Shown here one piece after another: positions 27,380 through 35,674 of a stretch of 37,718 nt of DNA. Every line of letters begins with the position of its first letter. Position 1 is the stretch's first letter. The position numbers and the translations under genes are program-made. The notes beneath the pieces were generated by a model. That model worked only from the letters and a program-made list of their open reading frames with translations, ran no database searches and was not told the DNA's origin. Source of the stretch: Pseudoalteromonas sp. S2755 (lineage in GTDB: Bacteria; Pseudomonadota; Gammaproteobacteria; Enterobacterales; Alteromonadaceae). The stretch spans positions 1-37,718 of the forward strand of contig NZ_PNDS01000016.1 of assembly GCF_005886535.1 (NCBI RefSeq), read 5' to 3'.

Positions 27380-28225
27380 ATGCCATTACTTTGGATTGTT
27401 ACTTTACTTTGGGCGTTCTCGTTCTCTTTGATTGGTGTCTATCTGGCAGGCCAAGTCGATGCTTGGTTTAGCGCTTTATCTAGAACCTTGCTTGCAGCAA
27501 TTGTGTTCATTCCCTTTTTGAAAGTGAACTCGGTGAATAAAGAGTTGATAATCAAGCTAATGGCAATCGGTGCAGTGCAGATTGGCCTGATGTATGGCTT
27601 TTACTATCATTCTTTTTTATACCTAAGCGTACCTGAAGTGTTGCTATTCACTGTGATGACACCCATCTATATTACTGCACTCAATGACTTACTAAACCGC
27701 TCGTTCAACGCCACTTTCTTGCTGTCTGCACTCATTGCTATTGTTGGTGCAATCACTATTAGATTTACTGAGCTTACTAGCGACTACCTTTTTGGCTTGC
27801 TACTAGTGCAAGGCGCAAACCTTTGCTTTGCGATAGGCCAAGTAAGTTACAAACGCTTAAGTAACCATTACCAGCTGGTACACCATCAAAGCTTCGGTTT
27901 TTTCTTTATTGGCGCCTCTTTAGTGCTCGCCATTGGATTTATGCTATTCGGCAACACCCAGCAGCTCCCAAGTACTAACCTACAATGGGGAATACTGATT
28001 TATTTAGGCTTGATTGCTTCAGGCGTAGGATATTACGTATGGAACTTAGGCCTGACCCGTGTCTCGGTGGGTGAACTCGCGGTAATGAACAATGTGCTGA
28101 TCCCTGCTGGGATCATTGTCAATTTGCTGATTTGGAACCGAGAAGCTGACCTCGTTCGCCTTGGTATTGGCAGTGTCATTATTTTTGCTGCGTTGCTCTA
28201 TAGTAAAAGCGGTGCAAAAGTATAA
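27380..28225 (+). CDS. EamA/DMT family transporter
   Basis: A 281-aa inner-membrane protein with about ten hydrophobic helices in two EamA repeats (about 1-125 and 132-278); the second repeat ends RVSVGELAVMNNVLIPAGIIVNLLIW, typical of the carboxylate/amino acid/amine branch of DMT exporters. I prefer ATG 27380; a TTG two codons earlier (27374) is possible. Neither has a well-spaced Shine-Dalgarno (GGGAGA ends about 20 bases away). The substrate is unknown. It is divergent from the candidate Fur-linked sRNA and may share its control region. Confidence 0.85.
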   Translation: MPLLWIVTLLWAFSFSLIGVYLAGQVDAWFSALSRTLLAAIVFIPFLKVNSVNKELIIKLMAIGAVQIGLMYGFYYHSFLYLSVPEVLLFTVMTPIYITALNDLLNRSFNATFLLSALIAIVGAITIRFTELTSDYLFGLLLVQGANLCFAIGQVSYKRLSNHYQLVHHQSFGFFFIGASLVLAIGFMLFGNTQQLPSTNLQWGILIYLGLIASGVGYYVWNLGLTRVSVGELAVMNNVLIPAGIIVNLLIWNREADLVRLGIGSVIIFAALLYSKSGAKV

Positions 28226-28236
28226 CCCTTTGTTAC

Positions 28237-28599
28237 TTATTTACCAGGTTCGACAGAGTCAAACTCCATGTGTGAATTGAAACACGCCAACGCTTCGATA
28301 TCTTGATATGGCTCTGTTGACCAACATGTTTTCCTAAAGCGCTCATACACTTCACGAAAAGGTGTACAAATTAGCTCAGATTCATCCATCATAATACAGC
28401 TAAAGTCTTCAGACTTTATTACAATATAAAGATAGTCTCTTCCGCCTTCTTCAGCAAAAAATACGGAATCCCAAAAGTAGCCTTTCTGCCGCATCTCTTC
28501 TCTCGGAAACGCGATATTATCCTGCATATAAGCAAGTAATTCATCCACTTGAGGACGAGTATTCAAGTTTAATTTTATCTTTAACAGTTTTGTTTCCAT
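28237..28599 (-). CDS. DUF6176-like hypothetical protein
   Basis: A 120-aa soluble protein beginning METKLLKIKLNLNTRPQVDELL. A first strand and helix lead into GYFWDSVFFAEEGGRDYLYIVIKSEDF (40-66), an alternating strand pair with an acidic turn, then helices around FREVYERFRKTCW (81-93). The opening METKLLKIKL and the middle D-Y-L-Y-I-V-I-K strand resemble DUF6176, a small alpha/beta family possibly of the ferredoxin-like (dimeric barrel) type. The assignment is from memory and only moderate. It is convergent with the EamA gene, 11 bp apart, with no terminator visible between. Function unknown. Confidence 0.65.
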   Translation of the reverse strand: METKLLKIKLNLNTRPQVDELLAYMQDNIAFPREEMRQKGYFWDSVFFAEEGGRDYLYIVIKSEDFSCIMMDESELICTPFREVYERFRKTCWSTEPYQDIEALACFNSHMEFDSVEPGK

Positions 28600-28856
28600 G
28601 AAATAAGATTAACGCCTCCAACCTTTAACCATTTTGGTACTGAGCATACCTTCCTTCATTTTTTATTCCTATTCTCTACTTATCATTTTGTAGTAACGAC
28701 TATACCTAATTCCCTCAAACGGGCCCAACTATAAAATTAGTAAAATGTAACAAGCTGTTTTACCTAAGATAACCATTAACGCCCATGAGCCAGATCTCTG
28801 GAGTTAGGTGTTTGACGAAAATTTCGTTAATATCTAGAGAAAAATAAAGTAAAAAT

Positions 28857-29801
28857 ATGATGACAAGAATCGTACAACTATTCCCTCTTTGGGCCATTAT
28901 TTGCTCAGTAACCGCCTATCTTTTTCCAACTCTATTTAGCGCATTTAAAAGCGGTATTATTCCGTTATTAATGTTGATCATGCTGACAATGGGTTTGACC
29001 CTCACTACAAAAGACTTTTTACGCGTACTCGACAACAAAGCAGCCATTTGTGTTAGCGTGCTGCTTCAATTTACAGTGATGCCGAGTGTTGCCTACTTGA
29101 TTGCAACTACAATGAACCTAGAAACCGACCTACTAATTGGTATGATTTTAGTGGGCACGGTTGCTGGCGGCACGGCAAGTAACGTTTTGTGTTATCTCGC
29201 CAAAGGAGATGTCGCGTTATCGATTTCTATGACCGCGATTAGTACTTTACTCGGCGTGTTCTTAACGCCACTGATTACCACATTGATGATAGGCCAGATG
29301 GTTGATATTCAGTTTTATGATATGTTGACGAGCCTGCTAAAGATTGTGCTATTTCCTGTGGCTGTGGGCGTTGCTTTCAATACCTTGCTTGCCAAGCCGC
29401 TGGCGCATTCTGTTATCAAAACAACCCCTATACTGCCTTTACTTTCAATGCTTTCAATCGTTTTTATCATTGCGGTGATCGTTGCTCTTAATCAACCTAA
29501 ACTTGAAAGCATCGGGCTCGTTATGCTGGTTGCAGTGATCCTGCACAATACTACAGGGCTACTTTTGGGCTATTTCATTCCAAAACAGCTCGGTTTTGAC
29601 GAGAGGGTATGTCGCACCATGGCCTATGAAGTAGGAATGCAGAACTCGGGGCTTGCTGTTGCGCTTGCTATGAAGTTCTTTACTCCTGCCGCGGCCGTTG
29701 CAGGCACCCTATTTTCTATTTGGCATAATGTCAGCGGCTCGATATTAGCAGGAATATGGAGACGAAGCGCCACCAACTCATCTTGTAACAATAAAGCCTA
29801 A
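28857..29801 (+). CDS. Bile acid:sodium symporter family (BASS/SLC10) transporter
   Basis: A 314-aa inner-membrane protein with about ten helices. Family landmarks are MLTMGLTLTTKDF (42-54), VGTVAGGTASNVLCYLAKGDVALSI (98-122, the crossover region) and the second-half segment EVGMQNSGLAVALAMKFF (256-273). Bacterial members carry sodium with pantoate, keto acids or bile-acid-like compounds; here the substrate cannot be told. A short palindrome ACGAAA-A-TTTCGT sits about 30 bp before the start (28815-28827) and could be an operator. The ribosome site is weak. It ends in a hairpin shared with the convergent gene. Confidence 0.9.
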   Translation: MMTRIVQLFPLWAIICSVTAYLFPTLFSAFKSGIIPLLMLIMLTMGLTLTTKDFLRVLDNKAAICVSVLLQFTVMPSVAYLIATTMNLETDLLIGMILVGTVAGGTASNVLCYLAKGDVALSISMTAISTLLGVFLTPLITTLMIGQMVDIQFYDMLTSLLKIVLFPVAVGVAFNTLLAKPLAHSVIKTTPILPLLSMLSIVFIIAVIVALNQPKLESIGLVMLVAVILHNTTGLLLGYFIPKQLGFDERVCRTMAYEVGMQNSGLAVALAMKFFTPAAAVAGTLFSIWHNVSGSILAGIWRRSATNSSCNNKA

Positions 29802-29824
29802 TATCAAATGCTAGGCTTTATTGT
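29788..29824. terminator. Bidirectional terminator overlapping both stop codons
   Basis: Perfect 13-bp stem ACAATAAAGCCTA / TAGGCTTTATTGT with an 11-base loop. The stop codon of the plus-strand symporter gene (29799-29801) lies at the stem-loop boundary and that of the minus-strand acetyltransferase gene (29820-29818) lies in the other arm. The A/T-rich outer ends give U-rich tails in both directions. Confidence 0.75.
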
Positions 29825-30255
29825 AATTGCTTATAAAAGTGAATTTTGCAATCCGATGAGCCGTTGATTTGTTCACATTTTACAATCTGGTAATCGCGGC
29901 TTATTAGCATCAATAGCATGTTTTTGAATAGGTTTCTCGACTTTACTCTAATGGCGCTATAGCCTTGCGCTTTGCACCAAGTTTCTTGCATCACCAACAG
30001 CTGCTTGGCAATACCTTTGCCGCGATATTCGGGGATGACCGCGCCTAACCAGCTATAAAACTCGTTATTTGGCAGTTCGTGGCCCAATTTATATCCTACA
30101 GGCTTACCTTGAGCGTACGCCACCAGCAATAAATGTTGTTTATCTCGCAGTTTGTCTACGACTTCCTCACCCTTTCTTGGTGTGGCAAATTCAGGAGTTT
30201 GGATTTCTATTGCGAGGAGGTCATCTATCGAACCGACTTTATATTCTAGATTCAT
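29818..30255 (-). CDS. GNAT family N-acetyltransferase
   Basis: A 145-aa acetyltransferase. The acetyl-CoA-binding motif YRGKGIAKQLL (77-87) and strand LGAVIPEYRG before it are clear, and the helix MQETWCKAQGYSAIRVKSRN with the FKNMLLMLISRDY ending follows the GNAT fold. It overlaps the S66 peptidase-like gene by 4 bp, so it is the last gene of the long minus-strand operon. The substrate is unknown. The tight coupling with an S66 protein may point to peptide or muropeptide chemistry, but that is inference. Confidence 0.87.
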   Translation of the reverse strand: MNLEYKVGSIDDLLAIEIQTPEFATPRKGEEVVDKLRDKQHLLLVAYAQGKPVGYKLGHELPNNEFYSWLGAVIPEYRGKGIAKQLLVMQETWCKAQGYSAIRVKSRNLFKNMLLMLISRDYQIVKCEQINGSSDCKIHFYKQLQ

Positions 30256-31283
30256 ATTAATGTCTGTGTAATTGAAAATGTATCGCCAGCAGTCACTTCG
30301 GCATAAGCGCCGTTAATAAGCGTTAAATTCGGCGCTTGATGACCTATATCCACATCGTATAGCACAGGGAAATCGCAACCAGTAAAGACGTTTTGCAATG
30401 CATCTACGTGCGTCCAGTCGCTATCTTTTGCTAGTGGCTCTGGATTTCGACCAATCAAAACTCCAGCGACTTTCGAAAACCAACCTCGTAATTTAATACT
30501 TTGCAGCGCACGATAGTATGCCGCTGGCGGCATTTCGCCATTTTCAAAATATAAGATAATCGACTCATCAGGGTGCGCCTGTGAAAAAGCGTCCAGATCA
30601 AAATATTCCGTACCAGCCAATAACATGTGAATATCCAAACAGCCGCCTAATAATCGACCAGCAAACTGCTGCCGATGATTTCCATTGGCCAAAATACGCC
30701 ATTGAGTCCTCGCGGACAAGTTAAATCCAGCATCGGGAAGATCAACAAAATTGAGTGGCTCAGCTTCAAAATGTGTCGAGGGAAACTGTGTAAAAGAGTC
30801 ATTAGGCGCACGCCTCAAATGGTCAAAAAGCCCTACCGTTAAAGGGTCTTGTTGATGGACATTTAATTGCATAAGGTTAGTTGCATGTACGCTTGCCCAG
30901 CCTAGTTTACAAGTCACTGCGCTCAGCAAAGTGCTGACATCAGAGAAACCGATGAGCCATTTTGGCTGAGCATGCGCCAACTTTTCCCAATTAAGTAATG
31001 TCAGTAAATCCATTGCAATTGCACCGCCCCATGGCGGCATAATCGCGTCTATTGTGTCATCGAGTAAGTACGCCATAAGCTCATTCGCACGGGTTTCGAC
31101 ATCCGCGCTAACGTAGTTGTGGTTGTCTCGCAGACATTCACCAACCACGAGTTCAAAACCTTGTTGCGCGAGATAATCCAAAGCGTTGTCTAATCTCGCG
31201 TGCATAGCAGCAGGTACGCCCGCTGAGAATGCCGTGATCGCAATTTTACTACCCGCTTTTAACGGCTTGGGATACTTCATCAT
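30252..31283 (-). CDS. S66 family (LD-carboxypeptidase/MccF-like) protein with an altered nucleophile region
   Basis: A 343-aa cytoplasmic protein of the S66 fold. Family segments are clear: KPLKAGSKIAITAFSAGVP (6-24), MPPWGGAIAMDLL (82-94), WLIGFSDVSTLLSA (109-122), LLGGCLDIHMLLAGTEYF (211-228), LYFENGEMPP (244-253) and DIGHQAPNLTLING (312-325). Glu247 and His315 fit the catalytic Glu and His. After GG, where LdcA and MccF have the serine nucleophile, I read A-I-A with no Ser. Family members cleave L,D-peptide bonds in murein tetrapeptides or microcin C. This one may belong to a PPWGG branch with different chemistry. It lies 19 bp after ktrB in the same operon. Confidence 0.85.
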   Translation of the reverse strand: MMKYPKPLKAGSKIAITAFSAGVPAAMHARLDNALDYLAQQGFELVVGECLRDNHNYVSADVETRANELMAYLLDDTIDAIMPPWGGAIAMDLLTLLNWEKLAHAQPKWLIGFSDVSTLLSAVTCKLGWASVHATNLMQLNVHQQDPLTVGLFDHLRRAPNDSFTQFPSTHFEAEPLNFVDLPDAGFNLSARTQWRILANGNHRQQFAGRLLGGCLDIHMLLAGTEYFDLDAFSQAHPDESIILYFENGEMPPAAYYRALQSIKLRGWFSKVAGVLIGRNPEPLAKDSDWTHVDALQNVFTGCDFPVLYDVDIGHQAPNLTLINGAYAEVTAGDTFSITQTLI

Positions 31284-31302
31284 GATTTCCGTTATTTTTT
31301 GC

Positions 31303-32673
31303 TTATCCTACCTGAATTTCCGCTTTTGCATACTTTAAATTCTCCCGTTTCGGGCGAGCGATTAAGTATAAAAAGGTTAACGGCCCCAAGCGTCCAATCA
31401 GCATTAAAAATATGATTACCGCTTCACCGGGTTCAGACAATGAGCTAGTGATCCCTCGAGACAAGCCAACCGTGCCTAATGCCGATACCGCTTCAAAAGT
31501 GATATCCGTTAAATTTGCCTGCTCGGTGATCGTCAAAATAAGGGTTGCGAGCGTCACGGTAAAAAAGTACACCACGGTGAGGCTAAGCGCCTTAAATACC
31601 GTTTCAGGCGAGATCTGTCTGTGTCCGATAGCAACTTGCCCCCGGCGTCTCAGATAAGCGTAAGTTGCCATCAATAGCACCACAACCGTGGTTATTTTAA
31701 GACCACTGGCCGTACTCATAGAGCCGCCGCCTATTATCATTAACCAAATGGTCAGTACGGTACTTTCATCATTCACCAGCGCAAAATCGATACTGTTAAA
31801 GCCCGCTGTACGTGGCGTCACGGCTTGCATCCAGGCAGTGATCACTTGCTCAGACAATGGTAAATTTCCAAGGGTCTCTGGGTTATTTACTTCAAAAAGC
31901 CAAAATAAGCTAAATGCCAGCACATTTAACACCGCAGTTGCTATCAACACTAACTTAGTAGCAGATCCAAACCGGCTCCAACGGCGCCTTTTCACTACAT
32001 CCATCAGCACCACAAATCCAAGTCCGCCAATCACAAATAACCCCGATATCACAAGATTAACGACCCAATCACCACGAAAGCTGGTTAGGCTGTCATCATG
32101 CAGTGCAAATCCCGCATTGTTAAAAGCCGAAATGGTGTAGAAGAAGCTTTGCATTATCGCATCACCCAGCGGTAGCGTTTGATACCAATGAGCAAGTAAA
32201 ATGGTAAACCCAATCGATTCGATGATCAGTGCATAAACTAACACGCATTTGGCTGTATCAACCAACTGGTCAAACCGAGCTATGCCAAAGCTTTCTTTTG
32301 CGATCAGTTGTTTACTAATGTCCATTTGCTGCCCCATCCCCCGCAGCACTACAACCGTAATGGTCATAAAACCAAGTCCACCGATTTGAATAAGGCTAGC
32401 AATTACGAGATGACCAAAGGTGGTAAAATCATGTGGCGTACTCAATACGGCAAGCCCTGTTACCGTTACCGCGGAAGTTGCAGTAAATAGCGCTTGCATC
32501 ACTTTGATGTCTTGGGTGTGTGCTATCGGTAGTAGCAGCAACATAGTACCTAAAGCTATCAGCCCACAAAACCCTATAAACAGAACTGCAGGGGGACTTA
32601 GCCTCAGCGGCTTTTTGCGGGCTTTGAGCTTACTATTTGAATAGGGGAAATAATGGGGGCTCCATGTTTTCAT
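31303..32673 (-). CDS. ktrB: KtrB/TrkH-type potassium uptake channel subunit
   Basis: A 456-aa inner-membrane protein with four membrane-pore-membrane repeats. The selectivity-filter loops are TVTGL (70-74), NNAGF (185-189), RTAGF (288-292) and GTVGL (400-404); the glycine of each is the K+ (or Na+-coupled K+) filter residue. The length and the 218-aa RCK partner fit the Ktr system better than Trk. The start overlaps the ktrA stop codon, so the two are coupled. With KtrA it imports potassium. The gene belongs to an operon with its own sensor pair. Confidence 0.92.
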   Translation of the reverse strand: MKTWSPHYFPYSNSKLKARKKPLRLSPPAVLFIGFCGLIALGTMLLLLPIAHTQDIKVMQALFTATSAVTVTGLAVLSTPHDFTTFGHLVIASLIQIGGLGFMTITVVVLRGMGQQMDISKQLIAKESFGIARFDQLVDTAKCVLVYALIIESIGFTILLAHWYQTLPLGDAIMQSFFYTISAFNNAGFALHDDSLTSFRGDWVVNLVISGLFVIGGLGFVVLMDVVKRRRWSRFGSATKLVLIATAVLNVLAFSLFWLFEVNNPETLGNLPLSEQVITAWMQAVTPRTAGFNSIDFALVNDESTVLTIWLMIIGGGSMSTASGLKITTVVVLLMATYAYLRRRGQVAIGHRQISPETVFKALSLTVVYFFTVTLATLILTITEQANLTDITFEAVSALGTVGLSRGITSSLSEPGEAVIIFLMLIGRLGPLTFLYLIARPKRENLKYAKAEIQVG

Positions 32674-33329
32674 TACGCCTCCAGTTTTAGCGCGATAGAA
32701 TTTAACGCTTTTAACTGACCGTTGAGGATCACTTTATCATCTTCGTTGATCAAAAATGACTCTGCCGGATTGGTATAACACGTTTTACCGCGCTGCACTA
32801 ACACAGCCTTGATTTCGCCCTTTGCACGCTTTAATAGGGTTGCCAAAGACTGCCCGCAGCTTAATTTATTCACGATGACTTCCACCATATAAAAGCCATG
32901 TCCCAACTGCATATATTGATTGACCATAGGGTAATTCAGTGCTTGTGCAACCTTGATCCCCATTTCTTCTTCAGGGTGGATCACACGTGTTACGCCTAAA
33001 CGAGATAAAATTGTATGATGCGCTTCTGAGCTGGCCTTAACCCAAATTTGCTCAACGCCTAAGTTCTTTAGCGACAGTACACATAAAATGCTCGCTTCTA
33101 GGTTTTCACCAATGGCGACCAGTACCGCTTTGCTTCTTGTAATATCCAGCTGGCGTAATGCCGTTTCATCGGTCGCATCCAAAGAGGTGGCATAATCAAT
33201 ATGCTCAACAACTTGGTTCACCACACGTTCGCGACTATCTACCCCTATCACTTTGTTTCCAAGTCGTTTTAATTCCAAACAAGCCGCAAAACCAAATCGA
33301 CCTAAACCAATAACTACAAATTGTGCCAT
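32673..33329 (-). CDS. ktrA: KtrA/TrkA potassium channel regulatory RCK subunit
   Basis: A 218-aa cytoplasmic protein. The RCK-N Rossmann domain starts QFVVIGLGRFGFAACLELKRLGNKVIGVDS (residues 3-32, read in parts), with the G-x-G-x-x-G nucleotide site, and the RCK-C domain follows from about 135. It forms an octameric gating ring under KtrB, opened by ATP and closed by ADP. One base is shared with the ktrB start, giving coupled translation. The single-RCK size marks it as KtrA-like; classical TrkA has two copies. Confidence 0.92.
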   Translation of the reverse strand: MAQFVVIGLGRFGFAACLELKRLGNKVIGVDSRERVVNQVVEHIDYATSLDATDETALRQLDITRSKAVLVAIGENLEASILCVLSLKNLGVEQIWVKASSEAHHTILSRLGVTRVIHPEEEMGIKVAQALNYPMVNQYMQLGHGFYMVEVIVNKLSCGQSLATLLKRAKGEIKAVLVQRGKTCYTNPAESFLINEDDKVILNGQLKALNSIALKLEA

Positions 33330-33349
33330 AACAACCTCTATATACTCCG

Positions 33350-34054
33350 TTATGAGAAATGCTTATTGAGCGGTAAAAGTAAAAACCGATAACCAACCCC
33401 GGGCTCAGTTTCTATAATTTTTGGTGTGGCAGCATCGTCACTGAGTTTCTTACGTAACTGGCTGACCACAATCCGTAAATAATGACTATCTTCGACATGG
33501 CTTTCGCCCCAAATTTGCTTTAATAAGGTTTGCTGACTGACTAACTCTTGTGCTCTTTGCGCAAGCATACTAAGTAGTGCAAATTCCTTTTTCGACAGTG
33601 CTAATGGTGCGTTATCCATAATGACTTGATGCTTTTGTAAATCTATCATCAACTTGCCATAGTCAATGGCAAGCAAGCGTTTGTTCGGTACTAAATCTCG
33701 TAATAGCACTTTGACGCGCACCACCAGCTCTTTGATGCTAAAAGGCTTCGTCAGGTAGTCGTTTGCGCCGCCCTCCAGCAGTTTAATCTTCTCGGCCTCT
33801 TGATCTCGTGCAGTTAAGATCAATACAGGTAGCTTGCTGGTTTCTCGGATCTTCTTCAAAATGCTATACCCATCAAAATCTGGTAGCCCAAGATCTAAGA
33901 TCACCAAGTCTGGCAGCTCACCTTTTAGCACCGACATGGCTTCCTTCCCGGTGCTGGCTTCCACATAATTCAGCCCTTCAGCTTTTAATGCTAAGCGGAT
34001 AAAACGACGGATCTCTTCTTCATCGTCAATCAATAGAATGGTGTGGGTCATCAA
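33350..34054 (-). CDS. KdpE-like OmpR-family response regulator
   Basis: A 234-aa two-domain regulator: a receiver with D10/D11, phospho-acceptor Asp54 and the LTKPF lysine near 105, then an OmpR-type winged helix (about 130-230, LSKKEFALLSMLAQ, HYLRIVVSQLRKKL, ETEPGVGYRF). The sequence is close in style to KdpE. It overlaps the sensor gene by 4 bp (ATGA) and lies 20 bp before ktrA, so it very likely regulates ktrAB from the same transcript. No kdpFABC genes are in the window. Confidence 0.9.
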   Translation of the reverse strand: MMTHTILLIDDEEEIRRFIRLALKAEGLNYVEASTGKEAMSVLKGELPDLVILDLGLPDFDGYSILKKIRETSKLPVLILTARDQEAEKIKLLEGGANDYLTKPFSIKELVVRVKVLLRDLVPNKRLLAIDYGKLMIDLQKHQVIMDNAPLALSKKEFALLSMLAQRAQELVSQQTLLKQIWGESHVEDSHYLRIVVSQLRKKLSDDAATPKIIETEPGVGYRFLLLPLNKHFS

Positions 34055-35085
34055 TGCGCCTCCTCTTTTGGCAAACTAACTTCCATTGTGCAGCCTTGCG
34101 TCGTCGGCAAAATGCGAATATCACCGCCGTGCGCACGAATAATACCTCTCGCCACACTCAGCCCTAAGCCACTGCCACCGTCTTTACTGACGCTTTGTCG
34201 AAACGAGCTAAAGGCGCTAAAGACTTCTTTTTGTCGAGCGACGGGGATCCCGGGACCATTATCCTGAATAAATATCAACAACGCTTGCTGCGTTTCTCCA
34301 AAGGAAATCTCAACCCGCTCTCCATCGGGACTAAAGGTGACTGCATTTTCGATTAAGTTAAACAGGGCTTGTTCAATGAGTGCAGCTTGTATCGTGAGAA
34401 TTGGGCTCATGTTCTGTGGCATTCTCGAGACGCATGGCGCACCTAGCCGCAAAATGACGTTATCAATCAATACATCAATTGATGTTGGTTGCTTAAAAAG
34501 TGAAAGCTCATCTCCCTGATGCTGTAACTTGGTGGCTTGCAAGATATTTTCGATATAGCGAAACAAACGGTGGCTTTCAGAGCGTGCCGATCCCAACAAC
34601 TCGTTTTGCTCATCTTGGTCTAACTTATCATGATAGGTTTCTAGCGTTTCGAGCGCGCCCATCACCGCAGCGAGCGGTGTACGTAAATCATGAGAAACCG
34701 ACAACAAGATATTGGAGCGTACATTCGCAACTAAAAGCAGCTGCTTTTGCTCTTTGATATAGCTCGATAAATAGCTGGTAGCTAATGCCACCGCGATAAA
34801 TACCACTAAATTGACCACGTCTTCGGTATTATTCATATGAAGCGTGTATCTGGGCTCTGTGATGAAGAAGTTGAACACTAAACTGCTAGCAATCGCCACT
34901 CCCAGTGCCATCCAACGTTTTGCGATGAGAGAAACAACAACAACGCCCAACTGCAATACCAACAATACACTGATCGCCGAATGTAACAGCGAGTCTAAGA
35001 TAACAGCAAAAGCACTGGTTAATAGCAAAACCAGTAAACTAACGAGATACTCGTTCTTGGCAATAAATCCATTCTCGGAAAACAT
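34051..35085 (-). CDS. Short KdpD-like sensor histidine kinase lacking the KdpD/USP N-terminus
   Basis: A 344-aa kinase. Residues 10-108 hold four membrane helices of the DUF4118 domain, including FNFFITEPRYTLHMNNTEDVVNLVVF (71-96, read in pieces), a KdpD signature. Then come His132 in SVSHDLRTPLAA, the N box LIENAVTFSPDG (244-255), DNGPGIP (275-281) and GSGLGLSVARGI (304-315). Full KdpD is about 900 aa with a cytoplasmic N-terminal KdpD and USP domain; both are missing, and the start (GGAG five bases before ATG 35085) is clean, so this is a natural short form. It probably senses K+ or turgor and controls ktrAB through the overlapping regulator. Confidence 0.88.
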   Translation of the reverse strand: MFSENGFIAKNEYLVSLLVLLLTSAFAVILDSLLHSAISVLLVLQLGVVVVSLIAKRWMALGVAIASSLVFNFFITEPRYTLHMNNTEDVVNLVVFIAVALATSYLSSYIKEQKQLLLVANVRSNILLSVSHDLRTPLAAVMGALETLETYHDKLDQDEQNELLGSARSESHRLFRYIENILQATKLQHQGDELSLFKQPTSIDVLIDNVILRLGAPCVSRMPQNMSPILTIQAALIEQALFNLIENAVTFSPDGERVEISFGETQQALLIFIQDNGPGIPVARQKEVFSAFSSFRQSVSKDGGSGLGLSVARGIIRAHGGDIRILPTTQGCTMEVSLPKEEAH

Positions 35086-35215
35086 AGTGACTCCAACTTG
35101 CGCTATGTCTTTATTCTATCCTTGTCGAAATTTCGTTGCCGTATAATTTGCGTAAAATTTACTTAGCTTGAGGTTATTTAGCACAAGAGCCTGTTTATCT
35201 CTTAAGTTGGTTTTT

Positions 35216-35511
35216 GCATGTTGATGATAAAAAGGCTAAGCGCATATCTGATAAAGTCATTGTGATACGCTGGCACAAGCTGTTCAAAAGCAACTGGATA
35301 ACTTAGAAATTCATTGAAGAATGGCCGAGAGCGAGTGTTGACCACTTATTGTAAAACACTCAAAAAACGACTGCGCACAAACCTAGCAAATTGTGAACGT
35401 TTGCTGGCTGGACCAAATAAAGGCTTTAGCAATAACGCCTCAAGCTGCGCTAACCGTAGCCTCCCCCATGCCGTGCGCGATAAGCTGATTTTGACGTCGA
35501 GAAATACGTAA
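35216..35511 (+). pseudogene. Decayed, internally deleted RAYT transposase fragment
   Basis: From 35216 the DNA closely parallels 37009-37108 of the intact copy (VDDKKAKRISDKVIVIRWHKLF), hits an in-frame TAG at 35304-35306, then at about 35320 jumps to match 37658-37718 (GRERVLTTYCKTLKKRLRT versus GRERTITAYCETLQKRRRT). About 550 bp of the middle is therefore deleted, perhaps at a shared GAAG. The tail runs on to TAA at 35509-35511 and shows the C-terminus that the window edge hides in the other copy. The N-terminal HUH domain is also gone. It is non-functional. Confidence 0.85.
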
Positions 35512-35611
35512 ACGCCAAAAACTCGCTTATTTTAGAAACACTTTTGATATGAGTGGTGAACACTTGTTTGTAATTCTCAGTCGAAACTGCCGTAACTATG
35601 GTGAATAGATA

Positions 35612-35625
35612 ACAGTGGGTGTCTG
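35612..35625. repeat. Possible right end of the decayed RAYT element
   Basis: CAGTGGGTGTCTG contains GTGGGTGTC, the reverse complement of GACACCCAC in the repeats at 36659-36717 that precede the other RAYT copy. It marks where transposon DNA probably meets cassette DNA. The match is short, so only moderate weight is given. Confidence 0.4.
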
Positions 35626-35670
35626 TATTGTTTCCAATTTTATCCGCTTTCAAGTTATTTGTTAGCCGAC
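35626..35670 (-). other. Possible 5' half of a second attC site, cut by the RAYT element
   Basis: Directly after the HEPN gene, the minus strand reads GGCTAACAAATAACTTG and then AAAGCGGATAAAATTGG, the usual opening of a gammaproteobacterial attC site. The expected complementary 3' half was not found before the RAYT remnant, so the site seems to have been truncated. Confidence 0.4.
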
Positions 35671-35674
35671 ACTA

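Noticed and set aside
35450..35653. 67-aa minus-strand frame at the edge of the decayed RAYT copy
   Set aside because: Crosses the transposase tail on the opposite strand and the probable element end; no start signals.
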